Part shown: piece after piece, positions 32,936 to 40,363 of the stretch
Position numbering within the stretch: position 1 is the stretch's first letter
Layout of the letters: each line of letters starts with the position of its first letter
Assembly: GCA_964353355.1 (NCBI GenBank)
Contig: CAYGVT010000063.1
Coordinates: forward strand, 1-46,393
Length of the DNA stretch: 46,393 nucleotides
From: CAYGVT01 sp964353355
Lineage (GTDB): Archaea; Thermoplasmatota; DTKX01; GCA-020343715
Direction: 5' to 3'
Position numbers and translations under genes: made by a program
The notes under the pieces: generated by a model
The model's database searches: none
What the model was told of the DNA's origin: nothing
The model's input: the letters and a program-made list of their open reading frames with translations, nothing else

Positions 32936-33673
32936 TCACTCGTTCTCGATGCGCGGGGCCAGGAGGTAGGTGACCTTGCCGTGGCCCTCGGCTATCTCGA
33001 AGTCCAGCCTCGCGGGGTAGTCCTGGCCGATGGCAAGGTTGATGACGCCCGCCGAGGGGACCGCGCGCACCATGTTCGCGAAGTAGTCGAGCGAGAACAG
33101 GCTCCTGACAGGCTCCGTGCACTCGAGAGACAGCAGAAGGTCCTTGCGCAGCTTGAGGCTCACGGAGTCGGTGTCGCCCTGCGAGCTGAGCTCGAAGCCG
33201 TCGGGCGAGGCCATGAGCGCGATGTGGTTGGAGATGCTCTCCGAGGCCTTGATGCCCTGCAGCAGCTCGCCAGCGGCGACCTTGACCTTTGCGGGGAGGT
33301 TGAGCTGCGGCATCTTGGGGTCGGACATGCCCATGGTGTCCACGAGGCTCATGTGGCGGGTGATGTTCTCGATGTGGAAGACGAGCTTGTTGTGCTCCTC
33401 GTCGTGGTTGATCTCCAGGACCGTGTCGGCCTTCGCGAGGTTCAGGACCTCCTTGACCTTGTCGATGTCCAGCCCGAGCTCGCCGGGCGAGGCCTCGAAC
33501 TCGTCGAACGCCTCCTTTTCGAGGTTCAGGTCCACCATCGCTACGTGGGCGGGGTCGACCGCCTTGAGCGTCAACCCGTCCTTGGCGACGTTGAGCTTCA
33601 CCTCGTCGACAAGGGTCGAGACGACCTTGATCACGTCCCTGAGAACATCCGCCTTGAGTTTGGCCTTGAACAT
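32936..33673 (-). CDS. pcn: DNA sliding clamp PCNA
   Basis: The 245-residue protein is PCNA, the trimeric clamp for polymerases, ligase and FEN1. It begins MFKAKLKADVLRDVIKVV, and shows the two-domain clamp layout with DPAHVAMVDLNL (about 41-52) and the interdomain region around SLVDTMGMSDPKMPQLNLP. The C-terminal domain includes FELSSQGDTDSVSL and the YFANMVRAVP region, ending LLAPRIENE. Length is normal. GGAGGC sits seven bases before the ATG. It lies between TFS upstream and priL downstream on the same strand, each with its own probable promoter. Confidence 0.96.
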   Translation of the reverse strand: MFKAKLKADVLRDVIKVVSTLVDEVKLNVAKDGLTLKAVDPAHVAMVDLNLEKEAFDEFEASPGELGLDIDKVKEVLNLAKADTVLEINHDEEHNKLVFHIENITRHMSLVDTMGMSDPKMPQLNLPAKVKVAAGELLQGIKASESISNHIALMASPDGFELSSQGDTDSVSLKLRKDLLLSLECTEPVRSLFSLDYFANMVRAVPSAGVINLAIGQDYPARLDFEIAEGHGKVTYLLAPRIENE

Positions 33674-33720
33674 ATGCGAGAGCCTCCCCGGCTAGGTATT
33701 GAAGGGAAACAGTATGGAGG

Positions 33721-33731
33721 TAGAAAAAGGT
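33721..33731 (-). promoter_or_regulatory. TATA-like box of pcn
   Basis: ACCTTTTTCTA on the minus strand predicts transcription from about 33699, leaving a 26-base leader that carries the GGAGGC ribosome-binding site of the clamp gene. Confidence 0.5.
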
Positions 33732-33753
33732 TGCCCGAGGGGGTCGGTGAAGG

Positions 33754-34059
33754 TCAGAACTCGCGCCACTTGTGCCCGCACTTGGTGCAGGTGTAGATGC
33801 GCGTCTCGGGCTCGTCGGCGGCGCGCGTCTGGCGCAGTATCCAGTAAGCCTCGTTATGGTCGCACTTGGGGCACATGACCTTCGTCTTCGGCAGCAGCTC
33901 GTACTGTTCCTCGACCACGACGCGCTCCTTCTCCATCTTCTCGGTCGTGATGGGCGAGGCCTTCATCGCCTCGTCGGGCGCCATGGTGGTGTCGCACCGG
34001 CGGCAGCGGAGCCTGCCCTCCTCCGGGAACATGAGCCCCTTGCACTTCGGGCAGAACAT
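33754..34059 (-). CDS. tfs: Transcription factor S (TFIIS-like cleavage factor)
   Basis: The 101-residue protein is archaeal TFS, which rescues backtracked RNA polymerase by stimulating transcript cleavage. The N-terminal zinc ribbon has CPKC (3-6) and CRRC (about 19-22). The C-terminal ribbon has CPKCDHNEAYW (about 63-73) and CTKCGHKW (about 91-98). The catalytic acidic pair of this family is expected between them; AADEPETR (about 80-87) supplies Asp-Glu. GGAGGTCC precedes the ATG. It is the first gene of the minus-strand replication cluster. Confidence 0.93.
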   Translation of the reverse strand: MFCPKCKGLMFPEEGRLRCRRCDTTMAPDEAMKASPITTEKMEKERVVVEEQYELLPKTKVMCPKCDHNEAYWILRQTRAADEPETRIYTCTKCGHKWREF

Positions 34060-34094
34060 CCACCTGGACCTCCTGGCCCCCGAATGGATTCGGC

Positions 34095-34105
34095 CTATTT
34101 AAACG
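34095..34105 (-). promoter_or_regulatory. TATA box of tfs
   Basis: CGTTTAAATAG on the minus strand resembles the box of the ribosomal operon. It predicts a start of transcription near 34074, 15 bases before the ATG at 34059. Confidence 0.6.
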
Positions 34106-34164
34106 CTCTTGCCAAACGGAGATGGCCCACATGGGTCGAGCCAGCACGCTCTGAATAAATCGGA

Positions 34165-34175
34165 AAGTATAACTA
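34165..34175 (+). promoter_or_regulatory. TATA-like box of the two-span membrane-protein gene
   Basis: AAAGTATAACT predicts transcription from about 34196, with GAGGGTGGGAG directly upstream of the ATG at 34227 as the ribosome-binding site. Confidence 0.5.
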
Positions 34176-34226
34176 TCCACCTGGAAATATCCCCGATGTC
34201 CTGACCAGAGGTCATGAGGGTGGGAG

Positions 34227-35423
34227 ATGCCGGGAGAGGAGGAGCCCAAGCGGAGGGTCCATAGGCCGGTGGCCGTCCCGCTCATCGTCGCCCTCGCGGT
34301 ATGGCTCGTGCTGCTGCTCCTCTACGCGTTCCCGGACCTCGTCCCGCCGACGAAGCTCAGCTTCGAGGGGTGGCAGAACGTGGGCAACCTCGTCCTGGCC
34401 GCGATGATCTTCTGGGCAGCGCTCTCGAGGTTCACCTTCGCCCCCGTGGAGGGGTCGGGGGGGACCGAGGCGCCTGGCAAGGCGAGGGGCGAAGAGGCGC
34501 CCCTCGAGGCCGAGGTCGTCCCCGAGCCCATCGGCAAGGACAGGGCGGTGGCGGACCGCCCAAAACCGAGGGCGGCTCCGAACGCCGCCGCGGAAAGGGT
34601 CAAGGCGGTCGCTGAGCGCGCCAAGGGCGTAACGGTCGCGCCCGCCACGGGCACGGAGGCGGAGCCCCCATCGAAGCCCACCGTGGCCGAGGATGGCGTG
34701 CGCGTCGTGGAGTGGCCTCCCAAGAGGGCGGGCGGGGTCTACTCCGATACGCTCGTGCAGGTCGACTACGACCTCGTGCTCAACACGCGCACCGAGCTGG
34801 GCCGCGTCTGCGGGAACTGCGAGGGCCTGCCCGAGTGCAAGAGGCGCGTCGGGGGGCGGCTGCCCGACGACGCCTTCGAGTGGAACTTCGAGTGCAAGGA
34901 AGGCCTCAAGCGCGAGCTCGCCAAGGTCCGGCGCGCCAAGCAGACCGAGGCCATGGCAAAGGCCGCAGCGCCCGCGCCCGAGGTCGCGCAGGCGGTCGAG
35001 GCGAGGCCCGTCGAGGTAACGACGCCCGCCCCCGAGCCCAAGCCCGAGCCAAAACCGGAGCCCAAGCCGGAGCCCAAGCCGGAGCCCAAGCCCGAGGCGA
35101 AGGCGGTGCCGGAGGTGGCGAAGATCCCGCCCGAGACGAAGCCCCCGGAGCGGCCTGCTCCCCCGGGGCACATCTACGCGGTCCCACCGGCAAACAAGGT
35201 CGAGGCTGAGAAGCCTCCACCGGAGAAGGCCGCAGAGGTCACGGCGACCGTACCCGCCTCGGATGCGAAGCCTACGGCCAGGCCCGTCACACCAGTGCCC
35301 CCCGCGACCCCTGAAGAGGAGCTGGAACTGGAGCCCGATGAGACCGCCGCGGAGACGGAGCTGCCCGCGCCGGCCGAGGCGAAGCCGAAGCTGCGGAAGA
35401 AGGTCCTCAAGCGCAAGGACTGA
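34227..35423 (+). CDS. Two-span membrane protein with cysteine cluster and Pro/Glu/Lys repeats
   Basis: The 398-residue protein is not recognised. Two membrane spans lie at about 17-38 and 50-68. A low-complexity Ala/Glu/Pro/Lys segment follows, then a possibly folded segment at about 155-240. That segment starts VRVVEWPP and contains VCGNCEGLPECKRR (about 194-207) and FECKEG (about 223-228), four cysteines that could bind a metal or FeS cluster. From about 270 to 291 there is a Pro-Glu-Pro-Lys repeat, then a long disordered Pro/Ala/Glu tail ending in a basic patch KKVLKRKD. The topology suggests a membrane-tethered cytoplasmic factor. It stands between tfs and uS15 and has its own promoter. 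Confidence 0.65.
   Translation: MPGEEEPKRRVHRPVAVPLIVALAVWLVLLLLYAFPDLVPPTKLSFEGWQNVGNLVLAAMIFWAALSRFTFAPVEGSGGTEAPGKARGEEAPLEAEVVPEPIGKDRAVADRPKPRAAPNAAAERVKAVAERAKGVTVAPATGTEAEPPSKPTVAEDGVRVVEWPPKRAGGVYSDTLVQVDYDLVLNTRTELGRVCGNCEGLPECKRRVGGRLPDDAFEWNFECKEGLKRELAKVRRAKQTEAMAKAAAPAPEVAQAVEARPVEVTTPAPEPKPEPKPEPKPEPKPEPKPEAKAVPEVAKIPPETKPPERPAPPGHIYAVPPANKVEAEKPPPEKAAEVTATVPASDAKPTARPVTPVPPATPEEELELEPDETAAETELPAPAEAKPKLRKKVLKRKD
35034..35097 (+). repeat. Tandem 12-base repeat encoding Pro-Glu-Pro-Lys
   Basis: Alternating GAGCCC and AAGCCC/AAGCCG hexamers repeat about ten times inside the two-span membrane-protein gene and encode a Pro-Glu-Pro-Lys spacer. Copy number is likely to vary between strains by slippage or recombination. 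Confidence 0.8.
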
Positions 35424-35514
35424 GCAACAGCGCTCCGACGGCGCAGTCCGTCACCGGTGGCGCTCCCCTGGTGTCCCCCCATGCGCCCTGGATTTGCGTC
35501 GAGGACGCCGGTCA

Positions 35515-35526
35515 ACCTTATATAGT
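35515..35526 (+). promoter_or_regulatory. TATA box of rps15
   Basis: ACCTTATATAG is a near-consensus box and predicts transcription from about 35547. GAGGT lies seven bases before the ATG at 35568. Confidence 0.65.
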
Positions 35527-35567
35527 AGGAGCGCATTCCGACGGCTACCACCAGTCGAGGTCATGCT

Positions 35568-36023
35568 ATGGCACGAATGCATACCAGGCGGCGCGGGCAG
35601 TCGGGTTCCAAGCGCCCCTTCGTCACTGAGAGCCCCGAGTGGGTCCCCCTCACCAGCAAGGAGGTCGAGGAGAAGATTGTCGAGCTCGCAGCCCAGAAGC
35701 TCTCGACGAGCCTCATCGGCATCCGCCTGCGCGACGAGTACGCCGTGCCATCCGTCCAGCTCCTGACGGGGAAGACCGTCACCAAGATACTGGCGGAGCA
35801 CAAGGCCGCGCCCGAGCGGCCCGAGGAGCTCATGAACCTCATGCGCAAGGTCGTGAGCCTCCAGGCCCACCTCGACCACAACCCCAAGGACAACCACAAC
35901 ACGCACGCGCTTCACCTCACGGAGTCCAAGATACGCCGCCTGGTGCGCTACTACAAAAGCGAGGGCAAGATCCCTGAGGACTTCGAGTACTCGATCGCTA
36001 ACGCGAAGCTCCTCGTCGAGTGA
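35568..36023 (+). CDS. rps15: Small subunit ribosomal protein uS15
   Basis: The 151-residue protein is archaeal uS15, a primary 16S rRNA-binding protein. It starts MARMHTRRRGQSGSKRP, the archaeal/eukaryotic N-terminal extension, followed by the helical core. The conserved core segment is LMRKVVSLQAHLDHNPKD (about 91-108) with KIRRLVRYYKSEGK (about 122-135). It is followed after 22 bases by a GAN/RecJ-like gene, an arrangement seen in other archaea. Confidence 0.96.
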   Translation: MARMHTRRRGQSGSKRPFVTESPEWVPLTSKEVEEKIVELAAQKLSTSLIGIRLRDEYAVPSVQLLTGKTVTKILAEHKAAPERPEELMNLMRKVVSLQAHLDHNPKDNHNTHALHLTESKIRRLVRYYKSEGKIPEDFEYSIANAKLLVE

Positions 36024-36045
36024 GCACCCTGGGGGGGCAAGCCCC

Positions 36046-37419
36046 GTGGCCGACCTCGAGGCCGTCGCTGGAGGCGCCCTCGCGGCCGCATTGCGCGACG
36101 CCGCGGCCTTCGTCACAGCAACCCCGCGGAACCTGGTCCGGGTCATCTCGCACCATGACGTCGACGGCATATGCGCGGGCTCCATCGTCACCGCATCCAT
36201 GCTGAGGGCGGGCCTCCGCGTCCACACGAGCTTCATGGACAACCCTGGCGACGGGGAGCTCGCGCGCATCTCCGCGGGCACGTGGGACGTAGCGGTCGTG
36301 AGCGACATGGGCTCTGGTCAGATGGCCGAGCTCGGGGGCATGGGCCGTCCGATGGTCGTGCTCGACCACCACATGAAGCAGGGCGGCGAGAGGCCCGCGC
36401 ACGTGCGCGAGGTCAACGCGGGCGACTTCGGCTACGAGGGCGCCAAGGACGTCTCTGGCGCGGGCATGGCTCTCCTGTTCGCGCTCGCCGTCGGCGGCGA
36501 GGCCAAATGGGACCTCGCCCCGCTCGCGCTCGCGGGCGCCATCGGCGACATGCAGGACGTGGGCGGGTTCCGTCGGCTCAACGCGGCCATCCTCGCAGAA
36601 GCCACCCGGAGAGGCATCGTCGAGCACCGACCGTCCATCGCCATCTCGGGCCCCACGGTCGCGGATGCGCTCGCGCGCTCCAACGACCCGTTCCTCAAGG
36701 GCGTGAGCGGGCGGCCCGAGGGAGCGGCCGAGCTCCTCGCCAAGCTGGGCATCGACGGCGGCAGGCCGGTCGAGGCCCTCTCGCCGCAGGAGGTCCGCGC
36801 GCTCGGCTCGTTCCTGGTCACGAAGCTGGTGGGGCAGGGCGCCCCGGCGCGCAACGCGCAGCGCGCAGTGCAGGAGCGTCTGCGATGGGTCGCGCGAGGC
36901 GTGTGGCTCGACGACTTCTCGCACGAGGTCAATGCGGCCGGCCGGCTCAACAAATCGGGGGTCGGGGCCGGGGCCTGCCTGGGGCACCCTGCCCACGTGG
37001 AGCTGTGCAGGAGGGCGCGCGAGGAGTACAGGACGGACGTGCGCACCGGCCTCGTCGAGCTCGAGCGCAGGGGCACGACCCGCATGGGCCACATCCAGTG
37101 GTTCGATTCACCCGCGGGGCACGTGTCGGGCTCGCTCGCGGGCCTGGGCATCATCTACGTGCTCCCCAAGGACGCGCCGGTGCTCGCCCTGTTCCCGACC
37201 AGCACCGAGCTCAAGGTCTCCGCTAGGGGCACGGACGAGCTGGTCGCTAGGGGGCTTGACCTCGCGCGCGCGATGGAGGTTGCCGCGGGCGCGGTCGGGG
37301 GCAGGGGCGGCGGGCACCCGGTCGCGGCGGGCGCGACGGTGCCGCTCGTGGCGAGGGAGCCGTTCCTCGCAAGGACTGACGAGCTTGTGGGGGAGCAGCT
37401 CGCGAAGAGGGCCGCGTAG
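36046..37419 (+). CDS. DHH-family single-strand nuclease, archaeal RecJ/GAN-like
   Basis: The 457-residue protein belongs to the DHH/DHHA1 phosphoesterases; the archaeal members next to uS15 include GAN, which binds GINS in the replisome, and related single-strand nucleases. Motifs are ISHHDVDGICAGS (about 34-46), VVSDMGSG (about 85-92) and VLDHH (about 105-109), and the DHHA1 ending has GGRGGGHPVAAGA (about 420-432). The catalytic Asp and His residues appear intact. The start is GTG at 36046 with a GGGGGGG run eight bases upstream. Proximity to polB, priSL and pcn supports a replication or repair role, but GINS binding is not shown by the sequence. Confidence 0.88.
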   Translation: MADLEAVAGGALAAALRDAAAFVTATPRNLVRVISHHDVDGICAGSIVTASMLRAGLRVHTSFMDNPGDGELARISAGTWDVAVVSDMGSGQMAELGGMGRPMVVLDHHMKQGGERPAHVREVNAGDFGYEGAKDVSGAGMALLFALAVGGEAKWDLAPLALAGAIGDMQDVGGFRRLNAAILAEATRRGIVEHRPSIAISGPTVADALARSNDPFLKGVSGRPEGAAELLAKLGIDGGRPVEALSPQEVRALGSFLVTKLVGQGAPARNAQRAVQERLRWVARGVWLDDFSHEVNAAGRLNKSGVGAGACLGHPAHVELCRRAREEYRTDVRTGLVELERRGTTRMGHIQWFDSPAGHVSGSLAGLGIIYVLPKDAPVLALFPTSTELKVSARGTDELVARGLDLARAMEVAAGAVGGRGGGHPVAAGATVPLVAREPFLARTDELVGEQLAKRAA

Positions 37420-37534
37420 TCCACCGTGTGGTCTGGACGACCATCGTCGTCTTCCTTCCACTCCAGATGTGCGCGGCTAGGCTCGTGAGGAACTCGATGG
37501 CCATTGCCGTGACCACCATCTAGGGACCCGACGT

Positions 37535-40180
37535 TCACTGCTGCTGCTCCTCGCCCTCGTCGTACTCCCCGTCGTCGTAGCCATCGTCGGTTGCGTCCCC
37601 GCCCTCCGCTCCGCCGTAGTCGTCGCCGTAGAGCGCCTGCTGCTCGGGCGTGAGCGCCGGGCCCGCCGCGGCCTCGGGTGCGCCGCCCGTGGCATATGTC
37701 TCCACAGGGGGCGCGGCCTCCTCGAAGTCGGCGCCGTAGATGGAGCTGTAGAGGTCCTTGTCCACCTCGGGCTTGGCGCGCAGCACGAACACGTACGCGA
37801 CCGCGATGATGACCGCCACCACGATTGCGATGATGAGGCCGTAGGCCGCGGCGCCCGTTATGAACGGCGGGGGCTCGGGCTTCTCGGCGACCGTGACGTT
37901 CACGCTCGACACGTCGTTGGTGTTGAGGGACTGGAAGTCGTAGGTGATCTGGAACTCGATGGTGTGCGGGCCCGACACGTTGGCGAACCAGAAGACGGGC
38001 GGGTTGGTCGCGGTGTAGGGCCGCTCGCCCACGACGTACTTGTCGCCGACGGCGATGGGCGAGGTCGTGAAGTTGAAGAAGTTCCACCTGACCGTCTGCT
38101 TGGTCTTCGCGTCGAAGTAGACGTCGTAGATCTTCACGAGCACGCCGTTGATGAACCTCGTGCCGGAGTTCTCGACGCGGAGCTTGAAGGACATGTTCGC
38201 GCCCTCGTTGACCTTGATCTCCGACTGCACGGTGTCGGTGCCGTCGGCGCTGACGTAGGTCGGGATGGGGGGCACGCGCGCGTCGAGGTTGAACACCTCG
38301 AAGTCCAGGGGCACTATCTTGACGGGTCTGACCTTGTCCTGGGAGGAGGCGTTGACGAACAGGGAGTAGATGCCCGGCGGGAGGGTCTGGGGCACCTCTA
38401 TGCGGACCTTGACGAGCTTGAGCTCGTCGCGCTTGAGCAGCGTCGTCGTCGGGGAGACGGTCACGCCGACCTGCGGGTTGACGGCCCAGCCCCAGATGTC
38501 GATGTTATCGTCGCCGTTGCCGAAGTTCTTGACCTCGAGCGGGATGTCGATGTAGTTCTTCTCGTAGGGGTTGACGCTGCGGCGCGGCTTGATGATGTTG
38601 GGCTGGGCGATAGGGGAGTCGTCGTCTGTGATGGGCAGGTCGAGGTACATCCACTCGATGCGGTAGAACTGGATGATGTCGATCCTCAGGTCGAACCTGG
38701 AGAGGGCGTCGGAGCGCGCGGACTCCGCGAGCACGGTGATGTTGTAAGAGCCGATGGGCGCCTCCTCGAAGGTCGAGGGCACGATGATGCGGATGGAGAC
38801 GCGGGCCTCCTCGTTCTGCAGGAGGGAGACCTCAGGTGGCTGGACGTACATGAGCCACTTCGACGGTACGTTCTCCAGCTTCACGGTCATCGAGTCGAGG
38901 CCGTTGCCGGCGTTCTTCACGAACACCTCGAAGTCCAGGATGCCGGAGGGGTAGGTCTGCATCTGGGACTGGGGGGAGCGGAGCGCCACCTTGTAGAACT
39001 GGCCCACCTCGAGCTCGAACGACTTGGTGACGATGGACAGGTCGGGCGATGAGGAGGACACCTCGGCCGTGAAGAAGTAGACCTTCTTCGGCGCGGCATC
39101 CGGTACCTTGACGATGTAGGCCACCAGCGAGGTCTCGTTGGAACCGACGGGGGCCTGACGGGGGTTCGCGGACGCGATGAAGTCCTTGTTGAGCTCGTCG
39201 TCCCAGATGGGCTTGATGTCGAAGGTGTCCAGGCCGTTGCCCTTGTTCCAGATGCGCAGCTGGAACTCGACCTGGTCCCCGGGCGAGCCCTCCTTCTTGT
39301 CGGGGCCGTTGATGTAGACCTGGAAGTCGAAGAACTGGAGCGACTTGAGCGACGTGAAGGCCGGGGGCATCTGCTTGGTCTGGTTGTACTCGGAGGTCGC
39401 GTTGACTATGATCTGGCACGTGACGTCGGCCTTCTCTTCGGCCGGGATGTTGACCTTGAAGTCGATGAGGTAGGGGTGCTTCTTGCCGGGGTCGGGTGTC
39501 ATGTTCGGCGTCCAGCCGAACTCGTCTATGCCCGTGCCCTCGCGCCTGATGGTCCAGCCGGCGTCGGACCTGGAGGATTCGTACTGGATGAGGAACCGGT
39601 CCCTTCCATTGCCGGTGTTGAACAGCGCGAACCGGACGGTGATCTGTGATGGCGGTATGGCGGCGAAGTAGCCCTCCGGCGGCTCGTTGAAGATGGAGAT
39701 CTCGAAGGATGCGAACTGGGGGATGATGACGCCGTAGTCGTGGCTCTGGTTGCGCTCGGCGGCCTTCTTGGGGTAGCAGTTCGTCGTCATCCAGAAGGTC
39801 TGGTTGAGCTGGTTCTGGGGCGGTGTGACGGTGAGCGTGACGTTCGCGCGCTCGCCCCTCTGGAGCATGAGCTCCAGCTCGTTCGTGGACGTGCGGACGC
39901 CCGCCTTGGTCGAGGCGGAGAGGAAGTGCTGCCAGTAGAGGGGCTCGTTATGGATGACGATCATGACCTCCTCGGAGAGCAGCGTGCCGGTGTGCTGCAC
40001 CGAGTAGTTGAAGCTGATGGGGTTCAGGCCACGCGCCATCCGTACGTATTCATCGTCCTTGAACGTGAGCTTGATGTCGTACTCGGCGGCCGAGGCCGTG
40101 GACGAGAGGGCGATTGCAAGGCATGTGGCCGCGAGTGCGGCTAGCAGCACGAGTAGGGCGAGCTTGACGGTCCTCTCCAT
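37535..40180 (-). CDS. Large surface protein with NEW3/CARDB-like repeats and acidic cytoplasmic tail
   Basis: The 881-residue protein has a signal peptide (residues 1-32, core LALLVLLAALAATCLAIAL), then several beta-sandwich repeats. Each repeat contains an N-x-G-N-G-x-D motif (NTGNGRDRF, NKGNGLDTF, NAGNGLDSM, NFGNGDDNI), characteristic of CARDB/NEW3-like extracellular domains. A single membrane span lies near 770-795 (AAYGLIIAIVVAVIIAVAYVFV). The cytoplasmic tail of about 85 residues is acidic, with DKDLYSSIYGADF and ALYGDDYGG motifs and a Glu/Gln end. No catalytic motif was seen; an adhesive or cell-envelope role is inferred. ATG at 40180 is preferred over a GTG three codons earlier. It is divergent from the carboxyltransferase operon. 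Confidence 0.78.
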   Translation of the reverse strand: MERTVKLALLVLLAALAATCLAIALSSTASAAEYDIKLTFKDDEYVRMARGLNPISFNYSVQHTGTLLSEEVMIVIHNEPLYWQHFLSASTKAGVRTSTNELELMLQRGERANVTLTVTPPQNQLNQTFWMTTNCYPKKAAERNQSHDYGVIIPQFASFEISIFNEPPEGYFAAIPPSQITVRFALFNTGNGRDRFLIQYESSRSDAGWTIRREGTGIDEFGWTPNMTPDPGKKHPYLIDFKVNIPAEEKADVTCQIIVNATSEYNQTKQMPPAFTSLKSLQFFDFQVYINGPDKKEGSPGDQVEFQLRIWNKGNGLDTFDIKPIWDDELNKDFIASANPRQAPVGSNETSLVAYIVKVPDAAPKKVYFFTAEVSSSSPDLSIVTKSFELEVGQFYKVALRSPQSQMQTYPSGILDFEVFVKNAGNGLDSMTVKLENVPSKWLMYVQPPEVSLLQNEEARVSIRIIVPSTFEEAPIGSYNITVLAESARSDALSRFDLRIDIIQFYRIEWMYLDLPITDDDSPIAQPNIIKPRRSVNPYEKNYIDIPLEVKNFGNGDDNIDIWGWAVNPQVGVTVSPTTTLLKRDELKLVKVRIEVPQTLPPGIYSLFVNASSQDKVRPVKIVPLDFEVFNLDARVPPIPTYVSADGTDTVQSEIKVNEGANMSFKLRVENSGTRFINGVLVKIYDVYFDAKTKQTVRWNFFNFTTSPIAVGDKYVVGERPYTATNPPVFWFANVSGPHTIEFQITYDFQSLNTNDVSSVNVTVAEKPEPPPFITGAAAYGLIIAIVVAVIIAVAYVFVLRAKPEVDKDLYSSIYGADFEEAAPPVETYATGGAPEAAAGPALTPEQQALYGDDYGGAEGGDATDDGYDDGEYDEGEEQQQ

Positions 40181-40227
40181 GGTCAACACCCAGATGCGCC
40201 AATTGTCCCCGGGACTATTGGGTCTTC

Positions 40228-40240
40228 ATTATATAACCAT
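40228..40240 (-). promoter_or_regulatory. TATA box of the NEW3-repeat surface protein
   Basis: GGTTATATAATG on the minus strand is near consensus and predicts transcription from about 40208, with a 28-base leader. Confidence 0.6.
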
Positions 40241-40311
40241 TATGGTGCCAGGTCGAACTGGCGAAGGTCACTGCGGCCTGGCCGATTGGGGGGGGTGCGA
40301 GGTGGTGGGAA

Positions 40312-40322
40312 ACCTGATATGG
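40312..40322 (+). promoter_or_regulatory. TATA-like box of the carboxyltransferase operon
   Basis: CCTGATATGG predicts transcription from about 40343. AGGTGAGG at 40353-40360 is the ribosome-binding site and places the start at 40364 rather than at an in-frame GTG/ATG further upstream. Confidence 0.45.
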
Positions 40323-40363
40323 CCCCAACGAGTTACCCCCATCCCTGGCCCCAGGTGAGGAAG

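Noticed and set aside
37420..37534. A short minus-strand frame starting near 37519 with a hydrophobic beginning (MVVTAMAIEFL)
   Set aside because: It runs into the antisense of the DHH nuclease gene, has no ribosome-binding site or promoter, and quickly becomes low-complexity.
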